Below are positions 1-9,355 of a stretch of DNA of 64,000 nt, piece after piece (the first letter of the stretch is position 1; each line of letters starts with the position of its first letter). Below the pieces are notes generated by a model. The model did not search any database, had not been told where the DNA came from, and saw only the letters and a list, made by a program, of their open reading frames with translations. Origin of the DNA: Paraburkholderia solitsugae (GTDB lineage Bacteria > Pseudomonadota > Gammaproteobacteria > Burkholderiales > Burkholderiaceae); assembly GCF_013177695.1 (NCBI RefSeq), contig NZ_WOEY01000011.1, positions 1 through 64,000 of the forward strand, written 5' to 3'. Made by a program: the position numbers and the translations under genes.

Positions 1-777
1 CCCGCTCCAGCCCGTGAACGCGTGATTGACGATGATTTCCGGCAGCGGATACGCCACACCGAATTGCCACGCGGGCGGCGCCGGCACGTGACGCACCGGC
101 AGCCAGTCGTCGCCGGAGAGCCACAGGCCGCCGGCCGCTGCCGACAGTTCGGTATCCGCGTCACGCACAAAAAATGGATGCAGGCCCAGCCCGAAAGGCA
201 GCACCTCGCGGCCGGCATTCTCGATGTCCAGCGTGATGACGAGCGTGGGGCCGTCTAGCGCATAGGTTTGCGCCGCGCGGAATGCGTATGGTTTGCCGTC
301 ATGGCGATCAAGCGTCAGACGCACATTTTCGCGGTCCGACTCCGCGACCTGCCAGGCGGAGAGCCAGCCGTCGCCATGGATCGGCAGGGGTTCGTCGGCG
401 CGATTTTGCGGCACCTCGACACGCCGCCCCGCCACATTGAATTGACCGCCGCCGATCCGGTTCGAATACGGCAGCAGCGGATAGCAGGCCAGCTCGTTCG
501 GCTGGGTATCCGCAGCGACATGACGGCAGCGCCGGAAAATCGGCGTGAGCGCGCCGTCGTTGCGCCAATCGAAACGGGTGACGCCGCCGCCAAGCGTCGG
601 CGCGACGTCGAGGCGCAAATGTGCGTTGGCGAGCGTGATGCACGCGAGCTCGCCGCCGCTCGTCTCACCGACTGCAACCGCCGACGTGCTGGGACCCGGA
701 AGCACCGGATTGGCCGCCGCGTTGAGTCGCGCGCGTCGGCTCTGGGAAGAAGCGGAAACAGGATTCGCAACAGTCAT
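1..777 (-). CDS. Aldose 1-epimerase (GalM-like), 3' end outside window
   Basis: The reading frame is open from an ATG at 777 down to base 1, so about 259 residues are visible and the C-terminus is missing. Aldose epimerases interconvert the alpha and beta anomers of free sugars in the cytoplasm. Visible family marks are the N-terminal LGGGVTRFDW stretch, the substrate-loop motif YPLLPYSNRI, PIHGDGW, and GLGLHPFF with the catalytic-type His. It lies 222 bp downstream of the lactonase gene on the same strand and is probably the last visible gene of the sugar operon. There it would supply the anomer used by the sugar 1-dehydrogenase. The substrate sugar cannot be told from sequence. Confidence 0.85.
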   Translation of the reverse strand, partial: MTVANPVSASSQSRRARLNAAANPVLPGPSTSAVAVGETSGGELACITLANAHLRLDVAPTLGGGVTRFDWRNDGALTPIFRRCRHVAADTQPNELACYPLLPYSNRIGGGQFNVAGRRVEVPQNRADEPLPIHGDGWLSAWQVAESDRENVRLTLDRHDGKPYAFRAAQTYALDGPTLVITLDIENAGREVLPFGLGLHPFFVRDADTELSAAAGGLWLSGDDWLPVRHVPAPPAWQFGVAYPLPEIIVNHAFTGWSG

Positions 778-999
778 ATCTGGCTCCATCGAGAGGCGTG
801 GGACGTTGCCGTCATTGCTGACGGATGCTGTTGGGCGATTTTTTTGCACCGGTCGCCTCTGGGTCCGAACTGCATGCTGCCGATTTGCTGCCGATCTGCT
901 GGCACTGGGTTTGCAACACCCAACTGCTGATTTACTGTCAAAGCCACTGCTCTACCATCCTCCGCTGCCGCCTCGACGCTGAGGCTGCGTCATTTTGCG

Positions 1000-1941
1000 C
1001 TATGCGGGCGAGCCTTGGAACACCGGTTCCGGCAAACCTTGCCGGCCAGGCGTTGCGATAAACACGCCGCCCGCATGCGCATCGCTCGCGAGCGCCGCCG
1101 CGTCGAGATCGATGCGCGCACTCGTGATGTACAGCGTGTCCAGTTGCGCAGGCCCCGCAGGAAGTCCGCTTGGGGGACCGCCGAACGCGACGCAGCTCGG
1201 CTGCATGGTCGGCACATCGACGCGCTCGGTTTCCACGCCGTCGGGGCCATATCGCACCACGCGCCTGCCGCCCCATTGCGCGTTCCACAATCCGCCGTCG
1301 CGGTCGATGGTCGAGCCGTCGGGCTCGCCCGTCGCGTCGGTCAGTGTCGTGAACACGCGGTCGTTGGCGATGCTGCCGTCCGCGCGATAGTCGCAGACGC
1401 GGATTTCACGCGCCGGCGAATCGCAGTAGTACATCGTCGCGCCGTCAGGACTGAACGCGATGCTGTTCGAGATCGCCGGTGCAGGCAGCAATAAACGCTC
1501 CAGCGACAAATCATGGTTCAGGCGATAGAACCCACCGACCGCCTGCAGCGGCGAGCCTTCGTCTTTCGTGCCGAATACGAAACGGCCTTGACGGTCGCAG
1601 CGGCCGTCGTTCACACGCGTATTCAAGCCCGGTTCGACGTCGACGATACGCCGCGTTACGCCAGTTGCCAGATCGAAGAACGCCAGATGCGTCGCTAGTC
1701 CGAGCAGCAGGTAGCGCGGATCGGCGCACAGCGCAAACGTAGCGAGACGCTCGGGCATGCGCCAGAACATGCTTTGGCCGTCGCTCGGGTCATAGCGCCA
1801 CAGCCGCGCGCCTTCGATATCGGTCCAGTAAAAGCGACCCGATTTTGTGCACCAAGTCGCGCCTTCGCCGAGCGTGCATTGCGTGTCGAGCAGCAGCGTC
1901 GCGCCTGGCGCCGGCAGACCTGTACGACCACCCGCACTCAC
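1000..1941 (-). CDS. SMP-30/gluconolactonase family sugar lactonase
   Basis: 313-residue six-bladed beta-propeller of the SMP-30/gluconolactonase family. It hydrolyses an aldonolactone, here probably galactono- or arabinonolactone, to the open acid. Metal-ligand motifs are present: LGEG near residue 26, NDGRCDRQGRF near 112-122, SNSIAFSPDG near 158 and EPDGSTIDRDG near 206. It starts with GTG, and its start overlaps the stop of the upstream SDR gene by four bases (GTGA at 1938-1941), so the two are probably translationally coupled. Pairing a sugar 1-dehydrogenase with a lactonase is the usual first half of oxidative aldose catabolism. Family assignment is firm; the exact substrate is inferred from neighbours. 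Confidence 0.88.
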   Translation of the reverse strand: MSAGGRTGLPAPGATLLLDTQCTLGEGATWCTKSGRFYWTDIEGARLWRYDPSDGQSMFWRMPERLATFALCADPRYLLLGLATHLAFFDLATGVTRRIVDVEPGLNTRVNDGRCDRQGRFVFGTKDEGSPLQAVGGFYRLNHDLSLERLLLPAPAISNSIAFSPDGATMYYCDSPAREIRVCDYRADGSIANDRVFTTLTDATGEPDGSTIDRDGGLWNAQWGGRRVVRYGPDGVETERVDVPTMQPSCVAFGGPPSGLPAGPAQLDTLYITSARIDLDAAALASDAHAGGVFIATPGRQGLPEPVFQGSPA

Positions 1942-2738
1942 GCCCAGCCTCCGTCGACGATGAGGTCCTGCGCGGTGATCATCCTGCTGTCATCCGCGGC
2001 GAGGAACAGCGCCATGCGCGCGAGATCGGCGGGTTGCAGTTCAGCGTCGATGCACTGACCCTCCTTGATCGAGCGACGGCCTGCGTCGTCGAGCCACAAA
2101 CGCTTCTGCTTCTCCGTCATCACCCACCCCGGCACCAGCGTATTGACGCGGATGTTGAAGTGACCGAGGTCGCGCGCGAGGCCGCGCGTCAAACCCTGCA
2201 CCGCCGATTTCGACATCACGTACACCGGATAGCCGCCGTTCTTCAGCATCCAGCTAATCGAACCGAGATTGATGATCGAACCCGCGTTGGCGGCTTTCAT
2301 GTCCTCCATCACCGCTTGCGCAGCGAAGAACTGGTGACGGATATTCACCGCGATGCCGGCGTCGAAAGACTCGCGCGTCACTTCGCCGATCGTGTGGCGC
2401 TTGTCGTTTGCCGCGTTGTTCACCAGTACCTGAATCGGACCGAGTGCGGCCTTCACGTCGGCGATCGCTTTTTGCAGCGCGTCGATGTCGGTCAGATCGC
2501 ACGGCAAAAACAGCGGCTTGTGTTTCGAATCGCCAAGTTCATCGGCGAGCGCGTCACCCGCGGTTGCATCAATATCGAAGAACGCGACGCGCGCACCCTG
2601 CGCCGCGAAATGCTCGACGAACGATGCGCCGATACCAGTCGCGCCGCCCGTGATCAACACCGTTCGGTCGACGAGACTCGGATAGCGGGCAAACGTGCTG
2701 TCCGCGAGACGGTCGTTTGCATGGGCCGGAGACGACAT
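1938..2738 (-). CDS. SDR sugar 1-dehydrogenase (D-galactose/L-arabinose type)
   Basis: 266-residue short-chain dehydrogenase/reductase. The NAD(P)-binding GGATGIG lies at residues 31-37 and NNAA near 107-110. The catalytic Ser160, Tyr173 and Lys177 have canonical spacing. The VNIRHQFFAAQAV and INLGSISWM segments resemble rhizobial SDR-type galactose dehydrogenases as I remember them. Expected reaction: aldose + NAD(P)+ to aldonolactone. It sits 40 bp after the ABC permease gene and overlaps the lactonase start, which strongly suggests it makes the lactone that enzyme opens. D-galactose, L-arabinose or both are plausible substrates. A second SDR in the operon makes the division of labour uncertain. 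Confidence 0.85.
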   Translation of the reverse strand: MSSPAHANDRLADSTFARYPSLVDRTVLITGGATGIGASFVEHFAAQGARVAFFDIDATAGDALADELGDSKHKPLFLPCDLTDIDALQKAIADVKAALGPIQVLVNNAANDKRHTIGEVTRESFDAGIAVNIRHQFFAAQAVMEDMKAANAGSIINLGSISWMLKNGGYPVYVMSKSAVQGLTRGLARDLGHFNIRVNTLVPGWVMTEKQKRLWLDDAGRRSIKEGQCIDAELQPADLARMALFLAADDSRMITAQDLIVDGGWA

Positions 2739-2778
2739 CGTTCGATTCCTTTTAGAGCAAAATGAGTGAGTCGCGGGA

Positions 2779-3795
2779 TTAGTCTCGCGAGCCGCGGTTC
2801 TTCAACTGGTCGAGCAGCACAGCGGCGAGCAGAATCGCGCCGCGCACAAGGTACTGGTAGAACGCGTCGATGTTCATCAGGTTCATCACGTTCTCGACCG
2901 TACCCATGATCAGCACGCCGATGACGACACCGGAGATCGTCGCGCGACCGCCGAGCAGCGACACGCCGCCCAACACGCACGCCGAAATCACGTTCAGCTC
3001 GAAGCCTTCCGCCGCATTCGGCTGACCCGACGTAATCCGCGAAGCCAGAATCACACCGGCCAGCGCCGTGACAGCGCCTTGAATCAGGAAGATATAAACG
3101 CGCGTGCGCTCGACATTGATACCAGCAAGACGCGAGGCTTCCGGGTTACCGCCGATTGCCAGCGTATTACGGCCGTACACGGTCTGATTGAGCATCACGC
3201 CGAACACGATGAAGCACAGCAGCGTGACCCAGATCGGCAGCGACACGCCGAAGAAGCTCAAGCCGCCCAGCGCGATAAACGTATCCGACGACACACCCAC
3301 TGCCTGCCCGTGCGACACGATAAAACCAAGACCGCGGACGATTTCCATCGTCGCGAGCGTCGTGATCAGCGCGTTGATGCGCAGATACGCAATCACCGCG
3401 CCGTTGACGAAGCCAATCACCGCACCCGCTGCCACAGCGGCAATGATCGCGATGAACGTATTGCCCGTGGCGTTCAGCACCATCGCGCACAGCACACCGG
3501 CGAACGCGACCGTCGAACCCACCGACAAGTCGAAATCGCGCGAGGCCAGACAGAACATCATCGTGCACGCGACCATGCCGATCTGCGAGATCGACAGCGC
3601 GAGACCGAGCATGTTCTCGATCGAGAAGAAGTGATCGACGGTCAGCGACATCGTGATGAACATCACGATGAAGATCAGAATCAGGCTGTACTCGGTGAGC
3701 TGCTGCCACCATTTCGCCTTGTCGTTCGACTGCGGAATCAGCGCTTCGGCCGCGCCTTTGGCGGCTTGTTGCGCGAGGTTTTCTCTGGCTTGCAT
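2779..3795 (-). CDS. araH: Sugar ABC transporter permease (AraH family)
   Basis: 338-residue inner-membrane permease of the ribose/arabinose/galactose importer family (BPD_transp_2). After a ~30-residue hydrophilic N-terminus there are about eight to ten hydrophobic segments from residue ~35 to ~330. The family signatures SRDFDLSVGSTVAFAG and YGRNTLAIGGNPEASRLAGI are present, as is the conserved GGVSLLGGRATISG loop. It begins with ATG behind a strong GGGAGGAG ribosome site. It follows araG by 54 bp and completes the AraF (binding protein), AraG (ATPase), AraH (permease) importer. Symbol given by similarity to E. coli AraH; the transported sugar may be galactose as well as arabinose. Confidence 0.9.
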   Translation of the reverse strand: MQARENLAQQAAKGAAEALIPQSNDKAKWWQQLTEYSLILIFIVMFITMSLTVDHFFSIENMLGLALSISQIGMVACTMMFCLASRDFDLSVGSTVAFAGVLCAMVLNATGNTFIAIIAAVAAGAVIGFVNGAVIAYLRINALITTLATMEIVRGLGFIVSHGQAVGVSSDTFIALGGLSFFGVSLPIWVTLLCFIVFGVMLNQTVYGRNTLAIGGNPEASRLAGINVERTRVYIFLIQGAVTALAGVILASRITSGQPNAAEGFELNVISACVLGGVSLLGGRATISGVVIGVLIMGTVENVMNLMNIDAFYQYLVRGAILLAAVLLDQLKNRGSRD

Positions 3796-3849
3796 GTTGA
3801 AGACTCCTCCCGTTCCCCACGGGTTGCCGGACTTTCGTCCAGATAATGT

Positions 3850-5391
3850 TCAGGCCGCTTGCTCGGTGGCTGCGGTTCCGGTTCCGGGCAGCGCGGTCGA
3901 GCTTTGCGGCAACGCGAGGCTCAACACCGTTTGTTCCGTGGCTTCCTTGCGCGACAGCTCACCGGAAATCCGTCCCTGGCGCATCACGACGATCCGGTCG
4001 GACACGCCGAGCACTTCCGGCAATTCCGACGAAATCATCACGATCGCGCAGCCGCGTTCGGCCAGCTGATAAATCACGTTATAGATCTCATGCTTCGCGC
4101 CGACGTCGATCCCGCGCGTCGGCTCGTCGAGAATCACCACCTTCAGATCAGGCTCGGCCAGCCAGCGCGACAGAATCGCCTTCTGCTGGTTGCCGCCCGA
4201 CAGGAAGCGAATCTTCTGGCGGCGGCTCGGCGTCTTGATCTTCAGCAGTTTGATAAAACGGTCGGCCGTTTCCGCTTCTTTCTTGCGATCGAGGAACATC
4301 CCCACGCGCAAGTAGTGGCGGCGGCAACTGATGTTGATGTTCTCCGACACGGTCGCCATCGCGACGATGCCCTCTTCCTTGCGGTCTTCCGGGCACAGCA
4401 CGATGCCGTGCCTGATCGCCTCGCCGGCGCTTCGCACCTTGATCGGCTTGCCGTCGAGCACGATCTCGCCGCTCTTCTTGTGATCAGCGCCGTACACCAG
4501 ATGCATCAGTTCGCTGCGGCCCGCACCCACCAGACCGAAGAAGCCGACGATCTCGCCGCGCCGTACCTCAAAGCTGGCCGGTTGCGCGAGCGCATGACCT
4601 TCGATCGCTTTCACCGCGAAGCGTACGTCGCCGAGCGGCCGCGCTGAATAGCTATAGATGTCGGCGATTTCACGTCCGACCATTTCGCTCACGATGGTGT
4701 CGCGCGACACGCCTTTCAGCGTCGTATGTGAGGCGATCTTGCGGCCATCGCGGAAAATCGTGCAGGCATCGCACAGCTCATAGATCTCGTCCATGCGGTG
4801 CGAGATGTAGATCATCGCGCGATTGTCAGCACGCAGATCGCGTACCAGCTTGAACAGCACTTCGGTCTCGCGATGCGACAACGAGCTGGTCGGTTCATCC
4901 AGTGCGATCACGCGCGCGTTACGCAGCAGCGCCTTGCAGATTTCGACCATCTGCCGTTGCGCGATCGAGAGCTTCCTCAGCTTCGCGTTCGGATCCAGCG
5001 CCACACCCATCGCTTCGAGCCGTTCACGCACGAAGCGTTTGGCTTCGCGCTTGTTGACCCAGCCGAGCGAGTTCGGCAGTTGGCCCAGCAGCAGGTTTTC
5101 CGCGACCGTCAGATCGGGCACGTATTGCAGTTCCTGGTGAATCACCGCGATCCCCGCCGCGATCGACGATGCCGCGCTCGTGAAGCGCACCTCGTTGCCG
5201 TCGATCATGACGCGGCCTGAATCGGGCTGGTATTCACCGCCGAGAATCTTCAGCAGGGTCGATTTCCCTGCGCCGTTTTCGCCCATCAGGCCGTGCACCT
5301 GGCCGACGTTGACGTCGAAGGACACACCGTCGAGCGCGCGCACGCCTGGAAAGACTTTGCCGATATTGTCAAAACGTAGCGTCGCTGACAC
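3850..5391 (-). CDS. araG: Sugar ABC transporter ATP-binding protein (AraG family)
   Basis: 513-residue duplicated ABC ATPase that powers sugar import. The first domain has Walker [10 protein letters not shown] with Lys43, a signature near SIAQRQM and Walker [13 protein letters not shown]. The second has [17 protein letters not shown] and [19 protein letters not shown]. The frame is open 37 codons further upstream, but I chose the GTG at 5391. It sits five bases after a perfect AGGAGG, and the conserved protein ([12 protein letters not shown]) starts there. Close overall to E. coli AraG, including CPEDRK and NINISCRRH. araF is 216 bp upstream, with a stem-loop between them. Confidence 0.93.
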   Translation of the reverse strand: MSATLRFDNIGKVFPGVRALDGVSFDVNVGQVHGLMGENGAGKSTLLKILGGEYQPDSGRVMIDGNEVRFTSAASSIAAGIAVIHQELQYVPDLTVAENLLLGQLPNSLGWVNKREAKRFVRERLEAMGVALDPNAKLRKLSIAQRQMVEICKALLRNARVIALDEPTSSLSHRETEVLFKLVRDLRADNRAMIYISHRMDEIYELCDACTIFRDGRKIASHTTLKGVSRDTIVSEMVGREIADIYSYSARPLGDVRFAVKAIEGHALAQPASFEVRRGEIVGFFGLVGAGRSELMHLVYGADHKKSGEIVLDGKPIKVRSAGEAIRHGIVLCPEDRKEEGIVAMATVSENINISCRRHYLRVGMFLDRKKEAETADRFIKLLKIKTPSRRQKIRFLSGGNQQKAILSRWLAEPDLKVVILDEPTRGIDVGAKHEIYNVIYQLAERGCAIVMISSELPEVLGVSDRIVVMRQGRISGELSRKEATEQTVLSLALPQSSTALPGTGTAATEQAA

Positions 5392-5537
5392 TTCGCCTCC
5401 TCTGTCGACCCGAGTTAGCGCTTTAGCGCTTACTCCGGTCCCATGCAAGTAAGTTGCTGCTTCGTGTGAACCGTGCTCTTTTAGGTGCCTCATGGACACC
5501 AAGCGCGGTCTGTCTCAACTACTCATCTTGTATTGCT

Positions 5538-5574
5538 GCCGGTGCGCCCAATCCTTGGAGAATGACGCACCGGC
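5538..5574 (-). other. Stem-loop between araF and araG
   Basis: Nine-base inverted repeat GCCGGTGCG / CGCACCGGC (5538-5546 and 5566-5574) with a 19-base loop, placed 33 bp after the araF stop. There is no U-tract, so it is not a plain terminator. Hairpins here commonly protect the abundant binding-protein mRNA from 3' decay and reduce transcription into the ATPase and permease genes. That role is inferred from position. Confidence 0.5.
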
Positions 5575-5607
5575 TGTTCACTTCACTGCACCGCAACAAA
5601 CAGCGGC

Positions 5608-6606
5608 TTACTTCGATGCCAGGCCCATCTTCTCGCGCACTTCACCCACGTTGTCACGCGTGGCCAGCATGCCGGTCGTCAGCGTGAGCATCGGCGGTTC
5701 CTTGCCTTGCGTGATCCAGTCGTACATCAGCGTCGAGGTTTCTTCGCCGTGACGCTTCGGGCTGATGATGACCGTGCCGTAGAAGCCGGTCGGCGTCGGC
5801 TTCTTGAACTCGTTCAACGCCGAGTCCGACCCACCGATACCGATACCGATCATATTGTCCGCCTTGAAGCCCCGGCCTTCCGCTGCGCGCACCGCGCCGA
5901 GCACGCCTTCGTCGTTCAGTGCGTAAGCCACCCAGTGCTTGAACTGCGGATTCTTCGTCAGCGCGATGTTGGCGGCGTTGAACGCGTTTTCCGTATCGGT
6001 CTTCGCTTGCGGCGCTTCAACCACGTTGGCCTTCGGGAAACCGGCGGCGACGAGTGCGTCGGTTGCACCGGTAGTGCGGTCAACTGCGGTCGGCAACTGG
6101 TTGTAGGTCACGTCGATCGCGCCGACGTCCTTCATGTCCCAGCCGCGTTTCTTGATTTCCGCTGCAAGGCCATCACCCACCTGCTTGCCGATGTTGTATG
6201 CCGAGATGCCCATATGCGGCACCGAAGCAATCGGCTTGCCCGCGCCGTCGACGAGGCGATCGTCCACCGTCATCATCTTCAGGCCGTCGGCCTTTGCCTT
6301 GGCGACGATGCCCGGTCCGAGCTTGACGTCAGGCGTGCAGATCACAAAGCCTTGTGCTTTCTGCGCAGACAGGTTGTCGATTGCGCTCATCACCTTCTCG
6401 CCCGACGGCGCGCCAATCTTCACCAGCGTGAAGCCCTTTTCCTTGGCAGCGATTTCGGCGAACTTCCATTCGTCCTGGAACCACGGTTCTTCCGGCTGCT
6501 TCACGAGGAAGCCGATCTTGACCGGATCGGCAGCTTGCGCAACCGGTGCGTTGAAGAGCACACCCGCCGCCGCTGCTGCCAGCGTGAGGAAAATTCTTCG
6601 TTTCAT
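5608..6606 (-). CDS. araF: Periplasmic sugar-binding protein (AraF family)
   Basis: 332-residue periplasmic binding protein of a sugar ABC importer. The start is the ATG at 6606, behind AGGAGA; a longer open frame to 6675 lacks a ribosome site. A signal peptide covers residues 1-22 (MKRRIF, hydrophobic core, AQA cleavage). The mature protein opens with KIGFLVKQPEEPWFQDEWKF, nearly the same as E. coli AraF, and shares GFVICTPD, AVDRTTGA and GIGIGGSD-type motifs. AraF binds L-arabinose and, more weakly, D-galactose and D-fucose. That matters because the downstream aldolase and kinase are galactose-type. It is 164 bp downstream of the second SDR gene. Confidence 0.92.
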   Translation of the reverse strand: MKRRIFLTLAAAAAGVLFNAPVAQAADPVKIGFLVKQPEEPWFQDEWKFAEIAAKEKGFTLVKIGAPSGEKVMSAIDNLSAQKAQGFVICTPDVKLGPGIVAKAKADGLKMMTVDDRLVDGAGKPIASVPHMGISAYNIGKQVGDGLAAEIKKRGWDMKDVGAIDVTYNQLPTAVDRTTGATDALVAAGFPKANVVEAPQAKTDTENAFNAANIALTKNPQFKHWVAYALNDEGVLGAVRAAEGRGFKADNMIGIGIGGSDSALNEFKKPTPTGFYGTVIISPKRHGEETSTLMYDWITQGKEPPMLTLTTGMLATRDNVGEVREKMGLASK

Positions 6607-6770
6607 AATGCGTGTCTCCTGACTAATTGGTAACGAGAAGGTATCGGCCGCGTTTTCTTGTACCGGTGATGACACACGCGGCCAGCGCGTCGTCCGGTGA
6701 AACCTGAGTGCCCCTTATTGCTTGTTCCTGCTGCTGGTCCTGCTTCTTGTTGCCTGCTGGTCCGCTACGT

Positions 6771-7583
6771 TCAGTCGTGATACAGCGCCGAGCGACCGCC
6801 ATCCACGGTGATGCAGGTAGCGTTGATGAACGGCGCTTCATCCGAGGCCAGAAACACCGCCGTCATCGCCACTTCTTCCGGGCGGCCAATGCGCTTCATC
6901 GGTTGCAGATCGAGCGTCGCCTGTTGCGCGGCGGCCGGATCGGCTTGTTCGTTCCACCAGTCGTGCGTCAATTGCGTTTCGATGTACCCCGGCGCGATCG
7001 CGTTGACCCGCACATTGCGCGGTGCATATTCGATACCGAGCGCACGTGTCAAACCGAGCACGCCATGCTTCGCGACCGGGTACGGAAAACATCCCGGAAT
7101 GATCTTGAATGCATGCGTCGACGCGATATTCACGATGCTGCCCGCGCCGCGTTCGACCATGCCCGGCAACACCGCACGACACCCGTTCCAGACGCCGTCG
7201 AGATCGACCGCGAAGCAACGGCGCCAGTCGTCGTCGGTCATCGTCAGCGGGTCGCAGAACACATTGATGCCGGCGTTGTTGACGAGCACGTCGAGCGCGC
7301 CGAACGCATGTTCCGCCTCACTGACCGCGTGCTGGACCGACGCCGATTGCGTCACATCCGTCTGCACTGCCAGCACTTTTGCTTCGCTGGCACCGTCCGC
7401 TCCATGCGTGTCACTGGCACCGAGCGCCGCCCGGATTTCGCGCGCCGTCCGCTCGGCCGTTTCGATATCGAGTTCAGCCAGGACGACCGCCGCACCCTCG
7501 CGCGCAAACGCGAACGCGATCGCCGCACCGATGCCGCGCCCGGCGCCGGTGATCAACGCGACTTTGTCGGCGAGCCGCTTCAT
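6771..7583 (-). CDS. SDR family oxidoreductase, sugar or sugar-acid dehydrogenase
   Basis: 270-residue short-chain dehydrogenase. The cofactor loop is GAGRGIG at 13-19, NNAG near 102-105, and catalytic Ser155, Tyr168 and Lys172 are intact. The C-terminal half carries NVRVNAIAPGYIETQL and the terminal GGRSALYHD. Start is the ATG at 7583, overlapping the dgoA stop by four bases (ATGA); the open frame upstream lies inside dgoA. Being coupled to DgoA and directly upstream of the importer, it is surely part of the pathway. It could be a second aldose dehydrogenase with different specificity (arabinose, fucose), or act on a 2-keto-3-deoxy acid. Sequence alone does not decide. Confidence 0.82.
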   Translation of the reverse strand: MKRLADKVALITGAGRGIGAAIAFAFAREGAAVVLAELDIETAERTAREIRAALGASDTHGADGASEAKVLAVQTDVTQSASVQHAVSEAEHAFGALDVLVNNAGINVFCDPLTMTDDDWRRCFAVDLDGVWNGCRAVLPGMVERGAGSIVNIASTHAFKIIPGCFPYPVAKHGVLGLTRALGIEYAPRNVRVNAIAPGYIETQLTHDWWNEQADPAAAQQATLDLQPMKRIGRPEEVAMTAVFLASDEAPFINATCITVDGGRSALYHD

Positions 7584-8260
7584 TTCTTCGCGCCTGCGCG
7601 GGCGATGCGCAGCCCGTTGATGAACGCCTTCGCATGCGAGGCCGTCACCGCCGCACTCTGCCCCGGCCTGTAAAGCGCCGAGCCGAGGCCGAAACCGTTC
7701 GCGCCGGCACTCAGGAACGGACCCATGTTGTTCGGCGTGATCCCACCGACCGGCACAAGCGGCACTTCCGCTGCGATCACCGCGCGCCATGCCTTCACGA
7801 CGTGGCAGCCGAGTTGTTCCGCGGGGAACATCTTCAGCACGTCGGCGCCGTTTTTCAGCGCGATGAAGGCTTCGTTCGGCGTCGCCACGCCCGGCGCGCA
7901 GGCCATGCCTTGCGCTTTCGCGGCGCCGACGACCTCCGGGTCGCTATGCGGCATGACGATCAGTTCGCCGCCCGCCGACTTCACGTCGTTGACAAAACTC
8001 GGATGCAGCACCGTGCCTGCACCCACGATCGCATCGGCCGGCAACGCCTTGCGGATCGCCGCGATGCTGTCGAACGGTTGCGGCGAATTCAACGGCACTT
8101 CGACGATGCGAAATCCGGCTTCGTACAGCGCCTGACCGTGCTCGGCGGCATCCACGGGCGTCACGCCGCGCATGATCGCGATCAGCGGACAGACCTCGAA
8201 CGCCGCGATCAGACCCGCGTGCGGCATGTACGGGGCGGGCAGATTGATGTGAGGTTGCAT
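7580..8260 (-). CDS. dgoA: 2-dehydro-3-deoxy-6-phosphogalactonate aldolase
   Basis: 226-residue class I aldolase of the KDPG/KDPGal family. It splits 2-keto-3-deoxy-6-phosphogalactonate into pyruvate and glyceraldehyde 3-phosphate. The Schiff-base lysine is Lys143 in VLKMFPAEQ, and the catalytic Glu is Glu54 in FRIVEVPLNSP. VGAGTVL, PGVATPNEA and PVGGITPNN are the expected phosphate and substrate loops. Length is normal for the family. It follows dgoK by 36 bp and overlaps the SDR start. The adjacent DgoK-type kinase supports the galactonate rather than gluconate branch; the FPAEQLG variant is also usual for DgoA proteins. Confidence 0.9.
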   Translation of the reverse strand: MQPHINLPAPYMPHAGLIAAFEVCPLIAIMRGVTPVDAAEHGQALYEAGFRIVEVPLNSPQPFDSIAAIRKALPADAIVGAGTVLHPSFVNDVKSAGGELIVMPHSDPEVVGAAKAQGMACAPGVATPNEAFIALKNGADVLKMFPAEQLGCHVVKAWRAVIAAEVPLVPVGGITPNNMGPFLSAGANGFGLGSALYRPGQSAAVTASHAKAFINGLRIARAGAKK

Positions 8261-8296
8261 GTCGATTCCTTGTTTCGTGGGCGGCGGCGCTGCCGG

Positions 8297-9355
8297 TCAG
8301 CCGGCGTGCGCGGTCTGGGCGGCCGGATTGACGAGCCCCGCCTGGGTGGCGACGCGCCACAAGCCGCGTTCAGTGGCGTGCTTCACCAGCTCCGCGTGAG
8401 TGCAGCCGAATTGCGTAAGAGCCACGCGATAGCGCTCGCACAGCGCTTCATTGCCGATCAGGCGCAAGTGCTGCCCGGCGAGCGAGTTTTGCTGTTGCGT
8501 GAGCACGGCTTCGAGACCGGCCAGTTCGTGCCCGATCAGCAAGCCCGACAAATAGTCCGGCTGCTGTTCGCGCGAAAGTTGTCCGGTGAGCCCGAGCGTG
8601 CGAGCGCTGAATACGGTGGCCAGCATGCCCGCCTGGCCTTTGTCGCGGGCGATCTTCACGCCGCGCAGGAATGCGCCGGTATCCGGACGATCCGGCGTGA
8701 CCATCGTGCGGCCGAGGATGGTGTGCTGGCGCAATGCCGCGAACACTTCACCAGTCATGAAGGTATGAAAACGTTCGATGCGACCCGCCTGCACAACGGC
8801 CCATTTCGCGTGGGTACCAGGCAAACCGATCAGCGCACGCTTGCCGCTGTCCACGGCGCTGGTGTCCTGACCGAGTGCACCGAAGATCTGTGTTTCTTCG
8901 CCGCGCATCACATTCGGCAGGTCGCCGCGCTGCAGGACGCCCGGCACGATGTGCAGCGTCGCGCCGCACGCGGCTTTTACACGCACGATGCCGGCCACCA
9001 GCGCATCGGCATTCGCCGGCGCGTCGACATACGGTGCTTCGACCCAGCCTTGCGCGCTGCCGACCATACCGGCTGCGATCACCGGCACGGCAGGCGCCTG
9101 TTCGAGCCAGGCACCGCATGCGTCTTCGAAGGCGGCGTCGAAGCCGCCTTGCTCGGCGCTCCGCGGCAAATTCATGATGCCGTCCGTCGATGCCCGCGTC
9201 GCCAGCACGTCGCCGGCCGCGTCGTACAGATACGCGCGCAGCGACGTCGTGCCCCAGTCGAGCGCAATGAGCGCTGCGTGCTGGAGATTGGCGTCGGCGG
9301 CCGCGGCGTTGTTCACCGGATTGACCGCTTGCGTGTGAGAACCCGCCTGCTTCAT
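8297..9355 (-). CDS. dgoK: 2-dehydro-3-deoxygalactonokinase
   Basis: 352-residue sugar-acid kinase that phosphorylates 2-keto-3-deoxygalactonate on C6 with ATP. The phosphate-1 motif ALIALDWGTTSLRAYLYD begins near residue 30. GMVGSAQGWVEAPYVD, the GLPGTHAKWAVV motif and MTGEVFAALRQHTILG follow. The chosen start is the ATG at 9355, whose ATGA overlaps the iclR stop; an upstream in-frame extension runs inside iclR and is not credible. The N-terminal ~28 residues before the kinase core look like an unstructured extension, and the protein is longer than the ~290-residue E. coli enzyme. It makes the substrate of the DgoA aldolase. Confidence 0.9.
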   Translation of the reverse strand: MKQAGSHTQAVNPVNNAAAADANLQHAALIALDWGTTSLRAYLYDAAGDVLATRASTDGIMNLPRSAEQGGFDAAFEDACGAWLEQAPAVPVIAAGMVGSAQGWVEAPYVDAPANADALVAGIVRVKAACGATLHIVPGVLQRGDLPNVMRGEETQIFGALGQDTSAVDSGKRALIGLPGTHAKWAVVQAGRIERFHTFMTGEVFAALRQHTILGRTMVTPDRPDTGAFLRGVKIARDKGQAGMLATVFSARTLGLTGQLSREQQPDYLSGLLIGHELAGLEAVLTQQQNSLAGQHLRLIGNEALCERYRVALTQFGCTHAELVKHATERGLWRVATQAGLVNPAAQTAHAG

